From Eunapius fragilis (taxonomy: Eukaryota; Porifera; Demospongiae; Spongillida; Spongillidae): 64,000 nt of DNA. Shown piece after piece: positions 22,126-37,100 of the stretch. The DNA lies in the NCBI GenBank assembly GCA_963681505.1, contig OY811978.1:7676262-7740261 (forward strand), given 5' to 3'. Below the pieces are notes generated by a model. That model was not told where the DNA came from. It worked only from the letters and a program-made list of their open reading frames with translations, and made no database searches. The number at the start of each line of letters is the position of its first letter. Within the stretch, counting starts at the first letter, position 1. The translations under genes were made by a program, and so were the position numbers.

Positions 22126-25100
22126 CTGCAGAAAACAGGCAGCAAGAGTTATATGAGCACTTCACCTGTAAGCCTTCACTTATGTACCCAATATATATAT
22201 ATATATATAACCGTGATAGGCACAATAACCAGACAATAGCTCACACCAAATCATTACAGATGAGGCATATAGCCTGCCATGTGCCATGGCTCACCATAGC
22301 ACCTCAAGCCAGCGTCCTCATAGTGACCGGTGGAACACGGCGCCGCCGCATTGTGAGCACAGTCCAGCAGAGACGTCTCACCACCAAGACACTGAACATT
22401 GTTAAGTAAGACATCTCCAACCCCAGGACCAAAGTGGGCATTGCTGAATGCCACGCCATCTGAAAATAAAAGAACAGTTGGGGTTGAATTTAGCATCCAG
22501 GATACCAGCAAGCTTTAGAGCACATACGTTCTCCTGAAAATCCTAGCTTCCTGCAAGCAACGTTGGCATCAGCATCACTCCAGTAGTCATCACAGATGGT
22601 GCCCCACACATTATTGATACATATTTCAATCCTTCCTTCATTGATAACATTCCCACCAGACAGTCTTAGGTCTCCATTGCTGCAGGAAGCTAAAGCATGC
22701 CCCATCCACCATCATGATCATTCCAATTTTTTTTTTTTCAGCATGGCAGTACCTTCACAGATCACACCGCTGTCATTCAGGTGCCTACATCCTCCTGGTC
22801 CCGTCTTTACCACATTGGCACTGGTGCACTGAAGGAGGGCTGCCTCACTGCCACTGCACTGCACACCACGAAGGAAGATGGGAACGGTCCCCACTCCATA
22901 GTATGCACTTCCAATAGCCTTAGCACCTTTTGTTCATGCAAGGGGAAAGGAGGGCATTCCACTTACTGCAAACCACAGTACAAACACTGATATTGTGACC
23001 TCGCTAGAGCCTGTCAGTCCGTTCTAGGGACAGTGCTATGTGGTCACCATATGCGGAGGTAACATTGTGATATGAGGACACTTCAACAATATGGTATAAT
23101 GCTTAAATACTGAAGTTTTGGCTATACTGAAACATGAAGAACTTTATTATAATAAAGATATTCAGCCGTGTCAACGTTGATAAATGAAGAGTACATTTTA
23201 GATAGAAATTACATTATGAATGGACCTAAGAATGTGACTTAACTTCCTGATACTATTCCCTCATATAATATTTCAGGCATTGATTTTAAAAACTATTTAC
23301 AAGGACACTCTGAAGCATAAACCATACCAACCAAAAAATGTTTTACAAAACAAGTAATAAAACCATTCTCTATGAAAACATCTGACCAGAAGGAAGCAAG
23401 GCTTCTGATTGAAAATGAAATATACCTGTATTACACAGTTAAAATATACAACCACCTTTCTCATAAGGAATGTTTTTATTACTTGTAATATATAGTGCCA
23501 TCCATTTCAACGCTACAAGCATGGATAATCTATACAAGTACAATCAAAAACTCCATTTTAATATGTGATATTTTTCTACCCTTCAAACACATTTCTCTTA
23601 ACCCAAAGGTACATACGAGTAGTAATGTGCAATGAAAGTAAAATAGAACCATGGTTTTACAGAGCAGTTTTGCACTGCGCAGTCAAATCGAAACAGCAGT
23701 TTTTTGTATGAATCAAGGTGTGGATCCATATCAATACTAAATTCTTGCATTGTTGCATTTGATTTCAGCATTTAAATATGTAGACTTGTGTTCCTCACTA
23801 TATCTTGTACACTCACTTCCTGTATAGGCATATCCCAGCTGCTTGCATACTATGGTAGCATCCCTGCTGTCCCACAAGTAGTCACACACGGTGCCCCACT
23901 GGCTATTAATGCACACCTCCACACGTCCCTCATATGAGGTAGTTCCACCTAATAATCGAATTGCACCTTGTGTGCAGGTCGCATTGACTACTGCAGGAAG
24001 TAAAAATACTAACAAGCAGGCGAACATAAATATGCAAGGCAAACTTACTGTAGCATCTCACTCCAGCATCCTCCGAGTGTCCTGTATAACAGTTCACAGT
24101 GGTGGCACGTGAGCAGTCAAGGAGGGATGTCTCTGAACCAGAACATATTACATCATCAAGAAATGTACTTCCTATTCCAGCTCCAAAGTGAGCATTACTG
24201 AATGCCACAGCATCTGAGAAGAGAACATTCTAATAGTTCACCAGGAACATAGTTATAAAAAACATACTCTGTCCAGAGAAGCCTAGCTTCTTGCAAGCAA
24301 CGTTGGCATCAGCATCACTCCAGTAGTCATCACAGATGGTGCCCCATACATTATTGATACATATCTCAATCCTTCCTTCATTGATAACATTCCCACCAGA
24401 CAGTCTTAGGTCTCCATTAGCACAGGGAGCTGAAGGAATGAACAGATTTATACCAGTCATGCCTGAGGAGATGGAACACAAACCTTCACACCTGACTCCT
24501 GCATCACGAGCATGGGTACAGGTAGAAGTAGAGAGGATTGGACTACTTGTACACAACAGAAGGCTGCTCTTTGAACTTGTACACTGGACATTGCTTAGGA
24601 AGATAGGTCCACTACCAGCTCCATACTGGGCATTACTGAAGGCTATACCACCTGTAACATTGACAGGACATGTGACATGCATCCTTGTAGAGGTAGTGTG
24701 GTACTCACTTCCTGTGTAGGCGTAGCCCAGCTGTTTGCAGACAGTAGTAGCATCAGTGCTGTCCCAGGAGCTATCACACACAGTTCCCCACTGGTTATTA
24801 ATGCACACCTCCACCCTTCCCTCATACTGAGTTACTCCTCCCATCAAACGGACTGCTCCATATGCACAGTTGTTGCCAGGTGTCTCAACTATTGTGCATT
24901 ATAGAAGTATATTGAAATGGATTACATAATGCATAGCCACACGCATGCACAATGTGATTAAACGTTTTACACCACCTACCTTTATGAAATGAACCATTAC
25001 ATGCAATCTCTATTTTACATATGTAGACATTGGTTTGTATATTATAGAACAATCATTCACCGCTTAATTTTCAACCCCTCTGTAGTGAAAAGACTCCTTC

Positions 25101-28100
25101 TCAAACCATCAAACTGAAACAATGGTGTTTTTTTTTTTAACTATAATTATGCACTGATATATCTACTACTTTATAAAGATTACTTCTGTGTATCCATGAA
25201 GTGGTGCAACATCTGACAAAAATAGACTACTTGTAACTTTACAGGGCAAGAAAAAAGGATGAAAATGTTTTGATATCTATGGCTAATAAATTATGCAATG
25301 CCCTATAAATGTCTATAATGTATAACAAAACCTGTTTGTAGAGGCAATTGTTATAGTCAAAAATAAGCCTGGTTTTGTTAGGCAATGCACCAAAAAATAT
25401 CTCACTGTAGCATCTCACTCCAGCATCCTCCAAGTGTCCTGTATAACAGTTCACAGTGGTGGCACGTGAGCAGTCAAGGAGGGATGTCTCTGAACCAGAA
25501 CATATTACATCATCAAGAAATGTACTTCCTATTCCAGCTCCAAAGTGAGCATTACTGAATGCCACTGCATCTGAGAAGAGAGGGATTGTATAGCTTACAA
25601 TGGACATAGTTAAAAAGGACCTACTCTGTCCAGAGAAGCCTAGCTTCCTGCAAGCAACGTTGGCATCAGTATCACTCCAGTAGTCATCACAGATGGTGCC
25701 CCATACATTATTGATACATATCTCAATCCTTCCTTCATTGATAACATTCCCACCAGACAGTCTTAGGTCTCCATTAGGACAGGGAGCTGAAGGAATGAAC
25801 AGATTTATACCAGTCATGCCTGAGGAGATGGAACACAAACCTTCACACCTGACTCCAGCATCACGAGCATGGGTACAGGTAGAAGTAGAGAGGATTGGAC
25901 TACTTGTACACAACAGAAGGCTGCTCTTTGAACTTGTACACTGGACATTGCTTAGGAAGATAGGTCCACTACCAGCTCCATACTGGGCATTACTGAAGGC
26001 TATACCACCTGTAACATTGACAGGACATGTGACGTACATCCTTGTTGTGGTAGTGCAGTACTCACTTCCTGTGTAGGCGTAGCCCAGCTGTTTGCAGACA
26101 GTAGTAGCATCAGTGCTGTCCCAGGAGCTATCACACACTGTTCCCCACTGGTTATTAATGCACACCTCCACCCTTCCCTCGTACTGAGTTACTCCTCCCA
26201 CCAAACGGACTGCTCCATATGTACAGTTGTTGCCAGGTGTATCAACTATTGTGTGTTACAGAAGTATATTGAAATGGATTACATAATTTATATGCAACAC
26301 AATGTTTAGTGGTTGTGATTAAATGTTTCACGCTCCCCCACCTCTATTGCAATGAACTGTAACATGCAATTTCTATTCTGCACATGTAGACAATTGTTGG
26401 ACAATCATAAACTGTTCAATTTTTGTATGTATTTGGACAATCATAAACTATTTCATTTTCAACTCTCTGTAGGGAAAACACATCTTGCTCAAAGGGTTCA
26501 AACTATCGAACTAAAGCAATGGTTATTTTTTATAATGAGAAGATTATGCCCTGATATATTTACTACCAAAATGATTATTTCTGAGGATCCATGAAGTGGA
26601 GCATCATCTGACAAAAAAATAGGCTTCTTTTAACTTACAGGGAAGAAAATGTTTTGTAATAAATTATGCAATGCCATATAAATGCATAACAACCAGTTTG
26701 TAGAGGTAATTGCTACTGAAACACAAAAAACTCCATAGGCCTGTTTTTGTTAGACAATGCACCAAATATTATCTTACTGTAGCATCTCACTCCAGCATCC
26801 TCCAAGTGTCCTGTATAACAGTACACAGTGGTGGCACGTGAGCAGTCAAGGAGGGATGTCTCTGAACCAGAACATATTACATCATCAAGAAATGTACTTC
26901 CTATTCCAGCTCCAAAGTGAGCATTACTGAATGCCACAGCATCTGAGAAGAGAGGGATTGTCTAGTTACAATGGACATAGTTATAAAAAACATACTCTGT
27001 CCAGAGAAGCCTAGCTTCCTGCAAGCAACGTTGGCATCAGTATCACTCCAGTAGTCATCACAGATGGTGCCCCACACATTATTGATACATATCTCAATCC
27101 TTCCTTCATTGATAACATTCCCACCAGACAGTCTTAGGTCTCCATTAGCACAGGGAGCTGAAGGAATGAACAGATTTATACCAGTCATGCCTGAGGAGAT
27201 GGAACACAAACCTTCACACCTGACTCCTGCATCACGAGCATGGGTACAGGTAGAAGTAGAGAGGATTGGACTACTTGTACACAACAGAAGGCTGCTCTTT
27301 GAACTTGTACACTGGACATTGCTTAGGAAGATAGGTCCACTACCAGCTCCATACTGGGCATTACTGAAGGGTATACCACCTGTAACATTGACAGGACATG
27401 TGACATGCATCCTTGTGGTGGTAGTGTGGTACTCACTTCCTGTGTAGGCGTAGCCCAGCTGTTTGCAGACAGTAGTAGCATCAGTGCTGTCCCAGGAGCT
27501 ATCACACACAGTTCCCCACTGGTTATTAATGCACACCTCCACCCTTCCCTCGTACTGAGTTGTTCCTCCCACCAAACGGACTGCTCCATATGTACAATCG
27601 GTGTATGGTGTGTCAACTGGAATTAAAATAGATTAAGTGTATTGAAATTGATATCTTCATTTTAATGCATCATTGCACACCTACACAATGTTTAGCATTT
27701 GTGATTTAATACATTTATTTCTAATGAACTGTTAGAATACTACATTTTAACCTCTTGCGATTTCTATTCTACTTCATTTGTGAACAATTGTTTCTTATTT
27801 TTTGCACAATCACACACTGCGTAGTGACAGCCTATAGGTAAAAGGCCCCTTCTCAAAAGGTTTAACTGATCGAACTGAGTGATGCTGTTTTTTATTTTAA
27901 CAATACAAACTGACTGGTTATTTCAATGACCAGATTTATGTACTGATATATAGCTTATAAGATTTTACTTCCAAATTATTATATAGCAACTGGCTACTGT
28001 GTATGTCGTCTGACAAAACAGGACTTTTCATAAAATTACATGACAAGATAACAATAAGAAAGTGTTGAATATCTTTTGCAAATGAAGTATTAAATGCCCT

Positions 28101-31100
28101 CATGGTAAATGTCCTTGATGCATAAGAACAAGTTTATGAAGGCAGCTATTTTTTGGAAAATCAAAAACTCCATGAATTTGGTTTTGTTGGACAATGCACC
28201 AAATATTATCTTACTGTAGCATCTCACTCCAGCATCCTCCAAGTGTCCTGTATAACAGTACACAGTGGTGGCACGTGAGCAGTCAAGGAGGGATGTCTCT
28301 GAACCAGAACATATTACATCATCAAGAAATGTACTTCCTATTCCAGCTCCAAAGTGAGCATTACTGAATGCCACAGCATCTGAGAAGAGAGGGATTGTCT
28401 AGTTACAATGGACATAGTTATAAAAAACATACTCTGTCCAGAGAAGCCTAGCTTCCTGCAAGCAACGTTGGCATCAGTATCACTCCAGTAGTCATCACAG
28501 ATGGTGCCCCATACATTATTGATACATATCTCAATCCTTCCTTCATTGATAACATTCCCACCAGACAGTCTTAGGTCTCCACTAGCACAGGGAGCTGAAG
28601 GAATGAACAGATTTATACCAGTCATGCCTGAGGAGATGGAACACAAACCTTCACACCTGACTCCAGCATCACGAGCATGGGTACAGGTAGAAGTAGAGAG
28701 GATTGGACTACTTGTACACAACAGAAGGCTGCTCTTTGAACTTGTACACTGGACATTGCTTAGGAAGATAGGTCCACTACCAGCTCCATACTGGGCATTA
28801 CTGAAGGGTATACCACCTGTAACATTGACAGGACATGGGACATGCATCCTTGTAGAGGTAGTGTGTACTCACTTCCTGTGTAGGCGTAGCCCAGCTGTTT
28901 GCAGATAGTAGTAGCATCAGTGCTGTCCCAGGAGCTATCACACACTGTTCCCCACTGGTTATTAATGCACACCTCCACCCTTCCCTCGTACTGAGTTGTT
29001 CCTCCCACCAAACGGACTGCTCCATATGTACAATCGGTGTATGGTGTGTCAACTGGAATTAAAATAGAATAAGTATATTGAAATTGATATCTTCATTTTA
29101 ATGCATCATTGCACACCTACACAATGTTTAGCATTTGTGATTTAATACATTTATTTCTAATGAACTGCTAGAATACTACATTTGAACCTCTTGCAATTTC
29201 TATTCTACTTCACTTGTGCGTAGTGACAGCCTATAGGTAAAAGGCCCCATCTCAAAAGGTTTAACTGATCAAACTGAGTGATGTTTTTGTTTTTTAATAA
29301 AATGGTTATTTCAATGACCAGATTTATGTACTGATATATACCTTATAAGATTTTACTTCCAAATGATTACACAGCAAGGGCTACTGTGTACGTCGTCTGA
29401 CAAAACAGGGCTTTTCATAAAATTACATGACAAGATAACAATGAAGTGTTGAATATCTTTTGCAAATGAAGTATTAAATGCCCTCATTGTAAATGTCCTT
29501 GATGCATAAGAACAAGTTTATGAAGGCAGCTATTTTTTGGAAAATCAAAAACTCCATAAGCCTGGCTTTGTTAGACAATGCACCAAATATTATCTTACTG
29601 TAGCATCTCACTCCAGCATCCTCCGAGTGTCCTGTATAACAGTACACAGTGGTGGCACGTGAGCAGTCAAGGAGGGATGTCTCTGAACCAGAACATATTA
29701 CATCATCAAGAAATGTACTTCCTATTCCAGCTCCAAAGTGAGCATTACTGAATGCCACAGCATCTGAGAAGAGAGGGATTGTCTAATTTACAATGGACAT
29801 AGTTATAAAAAGCATACTCTGTCCAGAGAAGCCTAGCTTCCTACAAGCAACGTTTGCATCAGTATCACTCCAGTAGTCATCACAGATGGTGCCCCACACA
29901 TTATTGATACATATCTCAATCCTTCCTTCATTGATAACATTCCCACCAGACAGTCTTAGGTCTCCATTAGCACAGGGAGCTGAAGGAATGAACAGATTTA
30001 TACCAGTCATGCCTGAGGAGATGGAACACAAACCTTCACACCTGACTCCTGCATCACGAGCATGGGTACAGGTAGAAGTAGAGAGGATTGGACTACTTGT
30101 ACACAACAGAAGGCTGCTCTTTGAACTTGTACACTGGACATTGCTTAGGAAGATAGGTCCACTACCAGCTCCATACTGGGCATTACTGAAGGCTATACCA
30201 CCTGTAACATTGACAGGACATGTGACATGCATCCTTGTAGTGGTAGTGTGGTACTCACTTCCTGTGTAGGCGTAGCCCAACTGTTTGCAGACAGTAGTAG
30301 CATCAGTGCTGTCCCAGGAGCTATCACACACAGTTCCCCACTGGTTATTAATGCACACCTCCACCCTTCCCTCGTACTGAGTTGCTCCTCCCACCAAACG
30401 GACTGCTCCATATGCACAGTTGTTGTCTGGGGTATCAACTAGTATGGATATAGCAAAACGATATCATATTCACGGGAATTAGACATGTTATTGGCATCTG
30501 TTTCTTTTTATTTTTGCCACTGATTGGATTATTAATTCCATTTACAGTACATGGCCACAGATCCATGACTTTGGCTGTGGGATGCAGTGGTTACAGCCAA
30601 CCTGTGTTCACAACAGGTGGCTATTAAAAGTGATGATATTTAAGCAGTTCGAGCTAAACATGGGACCTTATGCTGAACCCTAGCAGTTAGCCCCACCCTC
30701 TGTGGTGGCTGGTAGTACAGACAGTCAATGAGACTAAGCTACACTGTTAGCTGGCCACATCGTGCCACCTACTCTTTACACTACTTGTTCTGGAAAAGTG
30801 AGCAGGTTTAATGTGATGTGAGGCTAAGTATGGTGGGGTGGAAGGTTAACTATGCAGCCCCATGGGGTAAACTATGTATCATCGTTTGCACATTTAAAGT
30901 CCTCTATGCTCAATGAGTTTGGATTCGCCAATGATGCAAAGGCATACAATTTTGCCTCAGTAAAGAAACATCACATACGTACAACTCTAAGTGATTTTGA
31001 GCTTTTATCTTTACATTTTTATCTCTCAATCTCTCACACTCTCTCTCTCTCCCTCTCTAAATCTCACTCTCTTTGGATCAAAAATCGGCCCGCAGCCATC

Positions 31101-34100
31101 CAACAAATATTTCAATGCCTCTCCTAGCCCTAATATTTCAATGCCTCCCCTAGCCCCAATATTTCAATGCCTCCCCTAGCCCCAATATTTCAATGCCTCC
31201 CCTAAGCCCCAATATTTCAATGGTTCTCCTAGCTCAAATCTTTCAATGCCTCACCCAGCCCCCATCTCCACATGCTGCCTCCTGCCCTGAACTACTATTA
31301 ATGTATCAAGCGAATTATGATCCAAGTCTTAATTATAGAACTAACTTCTTATCTAAACATTGAAAACAATTGAGTGGATTGCGTGCTTGAATTGTGAGGG
31401 TCCCTCTATTCAACGTATCGCTAACATGATATGTAATTGCATCCTTTACCTATCACGTTAGGTCACCAGTTTGTTACTTTGTGTGGTTCAATCACATCTA
31501 AGCATGCATGTTTGCTGCAGATATAACTTGCTATTTAAATTCCTTCTGTCAATACGTCGGGCACAGATGTCCCTCCACCAATGTTGGGTTCTTCTAATGC
31601 AGCACAAGAAGCTCTCAAGACATCTGGGTGTGGTCTGGCAGCTCAGGTACCACATGGGGTTCCTTTTTGACAACCTCTAGTACTATGTGCAGGTATTTGA
31701 GGCCATGGAAGGGAGGGAGGGAGGGAGTAGAGAGGAAGCTAAGGGAGGGGTGAGGAGAAGGTGTGGCCACGAGGCTAGGAGAGGGGTAAGGAGAGAGGGT
31801 GGGGGTCAGGAGGCTAGGGGAGGGATGAAGGGTCAGGAGGCTAAGGAGAGCGGGTCTGCCCAGGAGCTAGGAGAGGGGGAGGGGTGAGAAGAGAGGGTGT
31901 GGCCAGGAGGCTAGGAGAGGACAGAAATGAGAATATATGGCCAGCTCTTGAATGTATATGGCTACAGTATAATAATGCAGCTTCTCCTGTGTCCCATTCA
32001 TAGTCCCCTCTCTATGTCCCATAGTCCCCCATATTGCACCTCTCTATGCCCCATAGTCCCCCATATTGCACCTCTCTATGTCCCATAGTCCCCTATATTG
32101 CACCTCTCTATGTCCCATAGTCCCCTATATTGCACCTCTCTATGTCCCATAGTCCTCTATATTGCACCTCTCTATGTCCCATAGTCCCCCATATTGCACA
32201 TCTCTATGTCCCATAGTCCCCTATATTGCACCTCTCTATGTCCCATAGTCCCCTATATTGCACCTCTCTATGTCCCATAGTCCTCTATATTGCACCTCTC
32301 TATGTCCCATAGTCCCCTATATTGCACCTCTCTATGTCCCATAGTTCCCTATATTGCACCTCTCTATGTCCCATAGTCCCCTATATTGCACCTCTCTATG
32401 TCCCATAGTCCCCTATATTGCCCCTCTCTATGTCCCATAGTACCCTATATTGCACCTCTGTATCCCATAGTCCCCTATATTGCACCTCTCTATATCCCAT
32501 AGTCCCCTATATTGCACCTCTCTATGTCCCATAGTCCCCTATATTGCACCTCTCTATATCCCATAGTCCCCTGTATTGCACCTCTCTGTGTCTCATAGTC
32601 CCCTCTGTTATAACATTCATTACATTGTATCAGCTATTTTCATTGCATTCCCCCCTATACCAATATCGCTATCTATCCACCCCTTATCCTATCCTCCCCC
32701 CATCCCCCCCATCCTTAATTACACTGAAACCATACAATACAGTGTAAGTGCAAACCCACAAGTACTTTAATCAATTGCAGGTATATAAAAGTAGTTAGGT
32801 TTATAAGCCTAAGTGTAGGGTAAGTTCAAATTTTCCCCACCCCACTTCCCCTTTTGGAGGGAGGGATGGCACCTCTTGCTCCTTGGTAAGTGGAGTTTAA
32901 GAGGTGGGGGTGGGGGTAGAGTAGATAGGATAGGGGATAGATAGGATAGAGAGGGGCGGGGGTAGATAGAGAGGGGCGGGGGTAGATAGAGAGGGGTGGG
33001 GGTAGATAATACATGTAGTTCGGGTTGATGGTGGATAGCTGGTACAATAGATATTTGGTATGATGGGGGTGGGTAGATAATGTTGGGGGTAGTATACCCC
33101 TAATCAACTAATATTGTTATGTAGATCCCTATCCTATCTACCCCACCCCCTCTCTACTATCCACCCCCACCCCCTCTTAACTATCCACCTCGCCCCTCTC
33201 TATTATCTACCCCCACTCCTCTCTACTATCTACCCACCCCCACCCCTCTCTACTATCTACCCCCACCCCCTCTCTACTATCTACCATCAGCCCCTACCCT
33301 ATCATCTACCCTCAACCCCTACCCTACCCCACCCCTTAAGCTCCACTTACTAAGGAGCAAGAGGTGCCATCCCTCCCTCCAAAAGGGGGAGTGGGATGAG
33401 GAAATTTTGAAGTACCTGTGGGTTTGCACTTACACTTTATTGTATGGTTTCAGTGTAATTAATTTGTGAATCCTAAGAGGATGTGGGGGGGGGGGGGGGG
33501 GGGGGGGGGGTAGATAAGGGGCGGGTGGATAGAGCCCGATATTGGTTTTAAGAGTATGGGGGACTTGCAATAGATTTTTAAAATACTTGGAAATAGCTGG
33601 TGCAATGTCATAACAGAGGGACTATGGGACATAGAGAGGTGCAATATAGGGGACTATGGGACATAGAGAGGTGCAATATAGGGGACTATGGGACATAGAG
33701 AGGGGCAATATAGGGGACTATGGGATATAGAGAGGTGCAATATAGGGGACTATGGGACATAGAGAGGTGCAATATAGGGGACTATGGGACATAGAGAGGT
33801 GCAATATAGGGGACTATGGGACATAGAGAGGTGCAATATAGGGGACTATGGGACAGAGAGGTGCAATATAGGGGACTATGGGACATAGAGAGGTGCAATA
33901 TAGGGGACTATGGGACATAGAGAGGTGCAATATAGGGGACTATGGGACATAGAAAGGTGCAATATAGGGAACTATGGGACATAGAGAGGTGCAATATAGG
34001 GGACTATGGGACATAGAGAGGTGCAATATAGGGAACTATGGGACACAGAGAGGTGCAATATAGGGGACTATGGGACATAGAGAGGTGCAATATAGGGAAC

Positions 34101-37100
34101 TATGGGACATAGAGAGGTGCAATATAGGGGACTATGGGACACAGAGAGGTGCAATATAGGGGACTATGGGACATAGAGAGGTGCAATATAGGGGACTATG
34201 GGACATAGAGAGGGGCAATATAGGGGACTATGGGATATAGAGAGGTGCAATATAGGGGACTATGGGACATAGAGAGGTGAAATATAGGGGACTATGGGAC
34301 ATAGAGATGTGCAATACAGGGGACTATGGGACATAGAGAGGTGCAATATAGGGGACTATGGGACATAGAGAGGTGCAATATAGGGGACTATGGGATATAG
34401 AGAGGTGCAATATAGGGGACTATGGGACATAGAGAGGTGCAATGTAGGGGACTATGGGACATAGAGAGGTGAAATATAGGGGACTATGGGACATAGAGAG
34501 GTGAAATATAGGGGACTATGGGACATAGAGAGGTGAAATATAGGGGACTATGGGACATAGAGATGTGCAATACAGGGGACTATGGGACATAGAGAGGTGC
34601 AATATAGGGGACTATGGGACATAGAGAGGTGCAATATAGGGGACTATGGGATATAGAGAGGTGCAATATAGGGGACTACGGGACATAGAGAGGTGCAACA
34701 TAGGGGACTATGGGACATAGAGAGGTGAAATATAGGGGACTATGGGACATAGAGATGTGCAATACAGGGGACTATGGGACATAGAGAGGTGCAATATAGG
34801 GGACTATGGGACATAGAGAGGTGCAATATAGGGGACTATGGGATATAGAGAGGTGCAATATAGGGGACTATGGGACATAGAGAGGTGCAATGTAGGGGAC
34901 TATGGGACATAGAGAGGTGCAATATAGGGGACTATGGGACATAGAGAGGTGCAATACAGGGGACTATGGGACACAGAGAGGTGCAATATAGGGGATTATG
35001 GGACATAGAGAGGTGCAATATAGTGGACTATGGGACATAGAGAGGTGCAATATAGGGGACTATGGGACACAGAGATGTGCAATATAGGGGACTATGGAAC
35101 ACAGAGGTGCAATATAGGGGATTATGGAACACAGAGAGGTGCAATATTTACCCCACCCCCTATCCTATCAACTATCTATGTATCGGGTATTTATGAATAA
35201 AATTATATCAATGCTATCAACTAGTTCGAGGGGGGAGATCATGTATGGCGACTCGCCACTTTGTTCTAATCACACCCGATATGGCCAACACATTAATTTT
35301 TTTTTTCTCATAGACAAATTTGAAGCCCCCGCTTGTCTACGGTCTTCCTGCATGCCTAGCAAAAGCAGTATCAGTGAACACCTTGGTTATTGTCTGGTTC
35401 TCTGTGTAACGTTAGTGTTGGATGGTTAGGTTATATTACTATTGATATGTACAAGTGCACAGTAAAGACACACAAGTTATTAAACTCTATTTGGCAAACA
35501 CATGTTACTGTAGACCTTTGTGTCTCTGTGTTTTCAAGTGATATGCATAGCTCTAGTTCGGGTGTGAGGCCAGGTGGATTTCTGTGCAGACATAAAATAA
35601 ACAATTTATCTTCTCAGTGTGCACTCCACCAGCACCATAACCTCAATAACCTAGGTATTCAGCAGGAAGTTTGGTAAAACCTATTCGGAAATATCGATTT
35701 TGTTTTTTAAACTATTTGGAAAAATCGATTTTCAGATCCACAATAACCTGAAAAATCGATTACTGTTTTCAGAAAAATCGATTTTCATTATGTAGGGGAG
35801 GTTACAAACCCTAACCGCCTGTCAGTTAATATGGTCACACCCACTCCCTGCTCAAACTTAGAAAGTTGTTAATGGCGATTGATTTACCATACCCACTTAA
35901 ACGTTTCAAGTATACCTTCACTAGTAATGTCAGGTAATCCAGAATGTAGTAAATCCTATGCATGGGTCCGATGGGGCTTGTATACATCCTCCTTTGAGGC
36001 ACATGCATAAATCAGTTATGGTTTTCAACTCCCCTATGCAAGCACAACATTAGTGTAACAAAGCTATAACTACCAGATCTGCATGTGTACTGTTTGTATA
36101 ACTTACTGTAGCATCTCACTCCAGCGTCCTCCGAGTGTCCTGTATAACAGTACACAGTGGTGGCACGTGAGCAGTCAAGGAGGGATGTCTCTGAACCAGA
36201 ACATATTACATCATCAAGAAATGTACTTCCTATTCCAGCTCCAAAGTGAGCATTACTGAATGCCACAGCATCTGAGAAGAGAGGGATTGTCTAGTTACAA
36301 TGGACATAGTTATAAAAAACATACTCTGTCCAGAGAAGCCTAGCTTCCTGCAAGCAACGTTGGCATCAGTATCACTCCAGTAGTCATCACAGATGGTGCC
36401 CCATACATTATTGATACATATCTCAATCCTTCCTTCATTGATAACATTCCCACCAGACAGTCTTAGGTCTCCATTAGCACAGGGAGCTGAAGGAATGAAC
36501 AGATTTATACCAGTCATGCCTGAGGAGATGGAACACAAACCTTCACACCTGACTCCAGCATCACGAGCATGGGTACAGGTAGAAGTAGAGAGGATTGGAC
36601 TACTTGTACACAACAGAAGGCTGCTCTTTGAACTTGTACACTGGACATTGCTTAGGAAGATAGGTCCACTACCAGCTCCATACTGGGCATTACTGAAGGC
36701 TATACCACCTGTAACATTGACAGAACATGGGACATGCATCTTTGTAGAGGTAGTGTGGTACTCACTTCCTGTGTAGGCATAGCCCAGCTGTTTGCAGACA
36801 GTAGTAGCATCAATGCTGTCCCAGGAGCTATCACACACTGTTCCCCACTGGTTATTAATGCACACCTCCACCCTTCCCTCGTACTGAGTTACTCCTCCCA
36901 CCAAACGGACTGCTCCATATGTACAATTGGAGTCTGGTGTTTCAACTAATCAATGGATAAATGGAGAAGTGATTGATATGTGCTGAAGCATTGCAATGCT
37001 GCACTGATTGCTTCAGTAATGCCCTATCATTCAGTTTTTAAGGTGTATACATTGATTTTGCAAGGTGTCCCAGAATGGATCTTGCAGTTAATCCAGGCTG

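Larger units (their letters stand above)
24049..30438 (-). repeat. Tandem array of five ~1.36-1.44 kb SRCR exon modules
   Basis: Module starts at 30438, 29052, 27616, 26245 and 24888 give spacings of 1386, 1436, 1371 and 1357 bp. Exons are nearly identical, and the long introns between modules also align in part (for instance the stretch after 27616 and after 29052). This indicates recent unequal crossover or gene conversion. Confidence 0.85.

Noticed and set aside
31567-31646. Possible plus-strand exon ([20 protein letters not shown]) inside the SRCR intron
   Set aside because: It has an acceptor- and donor-like border but is only 80 nt, on the opposite strand to the host gene, with no partner exons.
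24336-36776. Repeated plus-strand 127-codon frames beginning [14 protein letters not shown]
   Set aside because: Antisense shadows of the SRCR exons, recurring once per module; no independent features.
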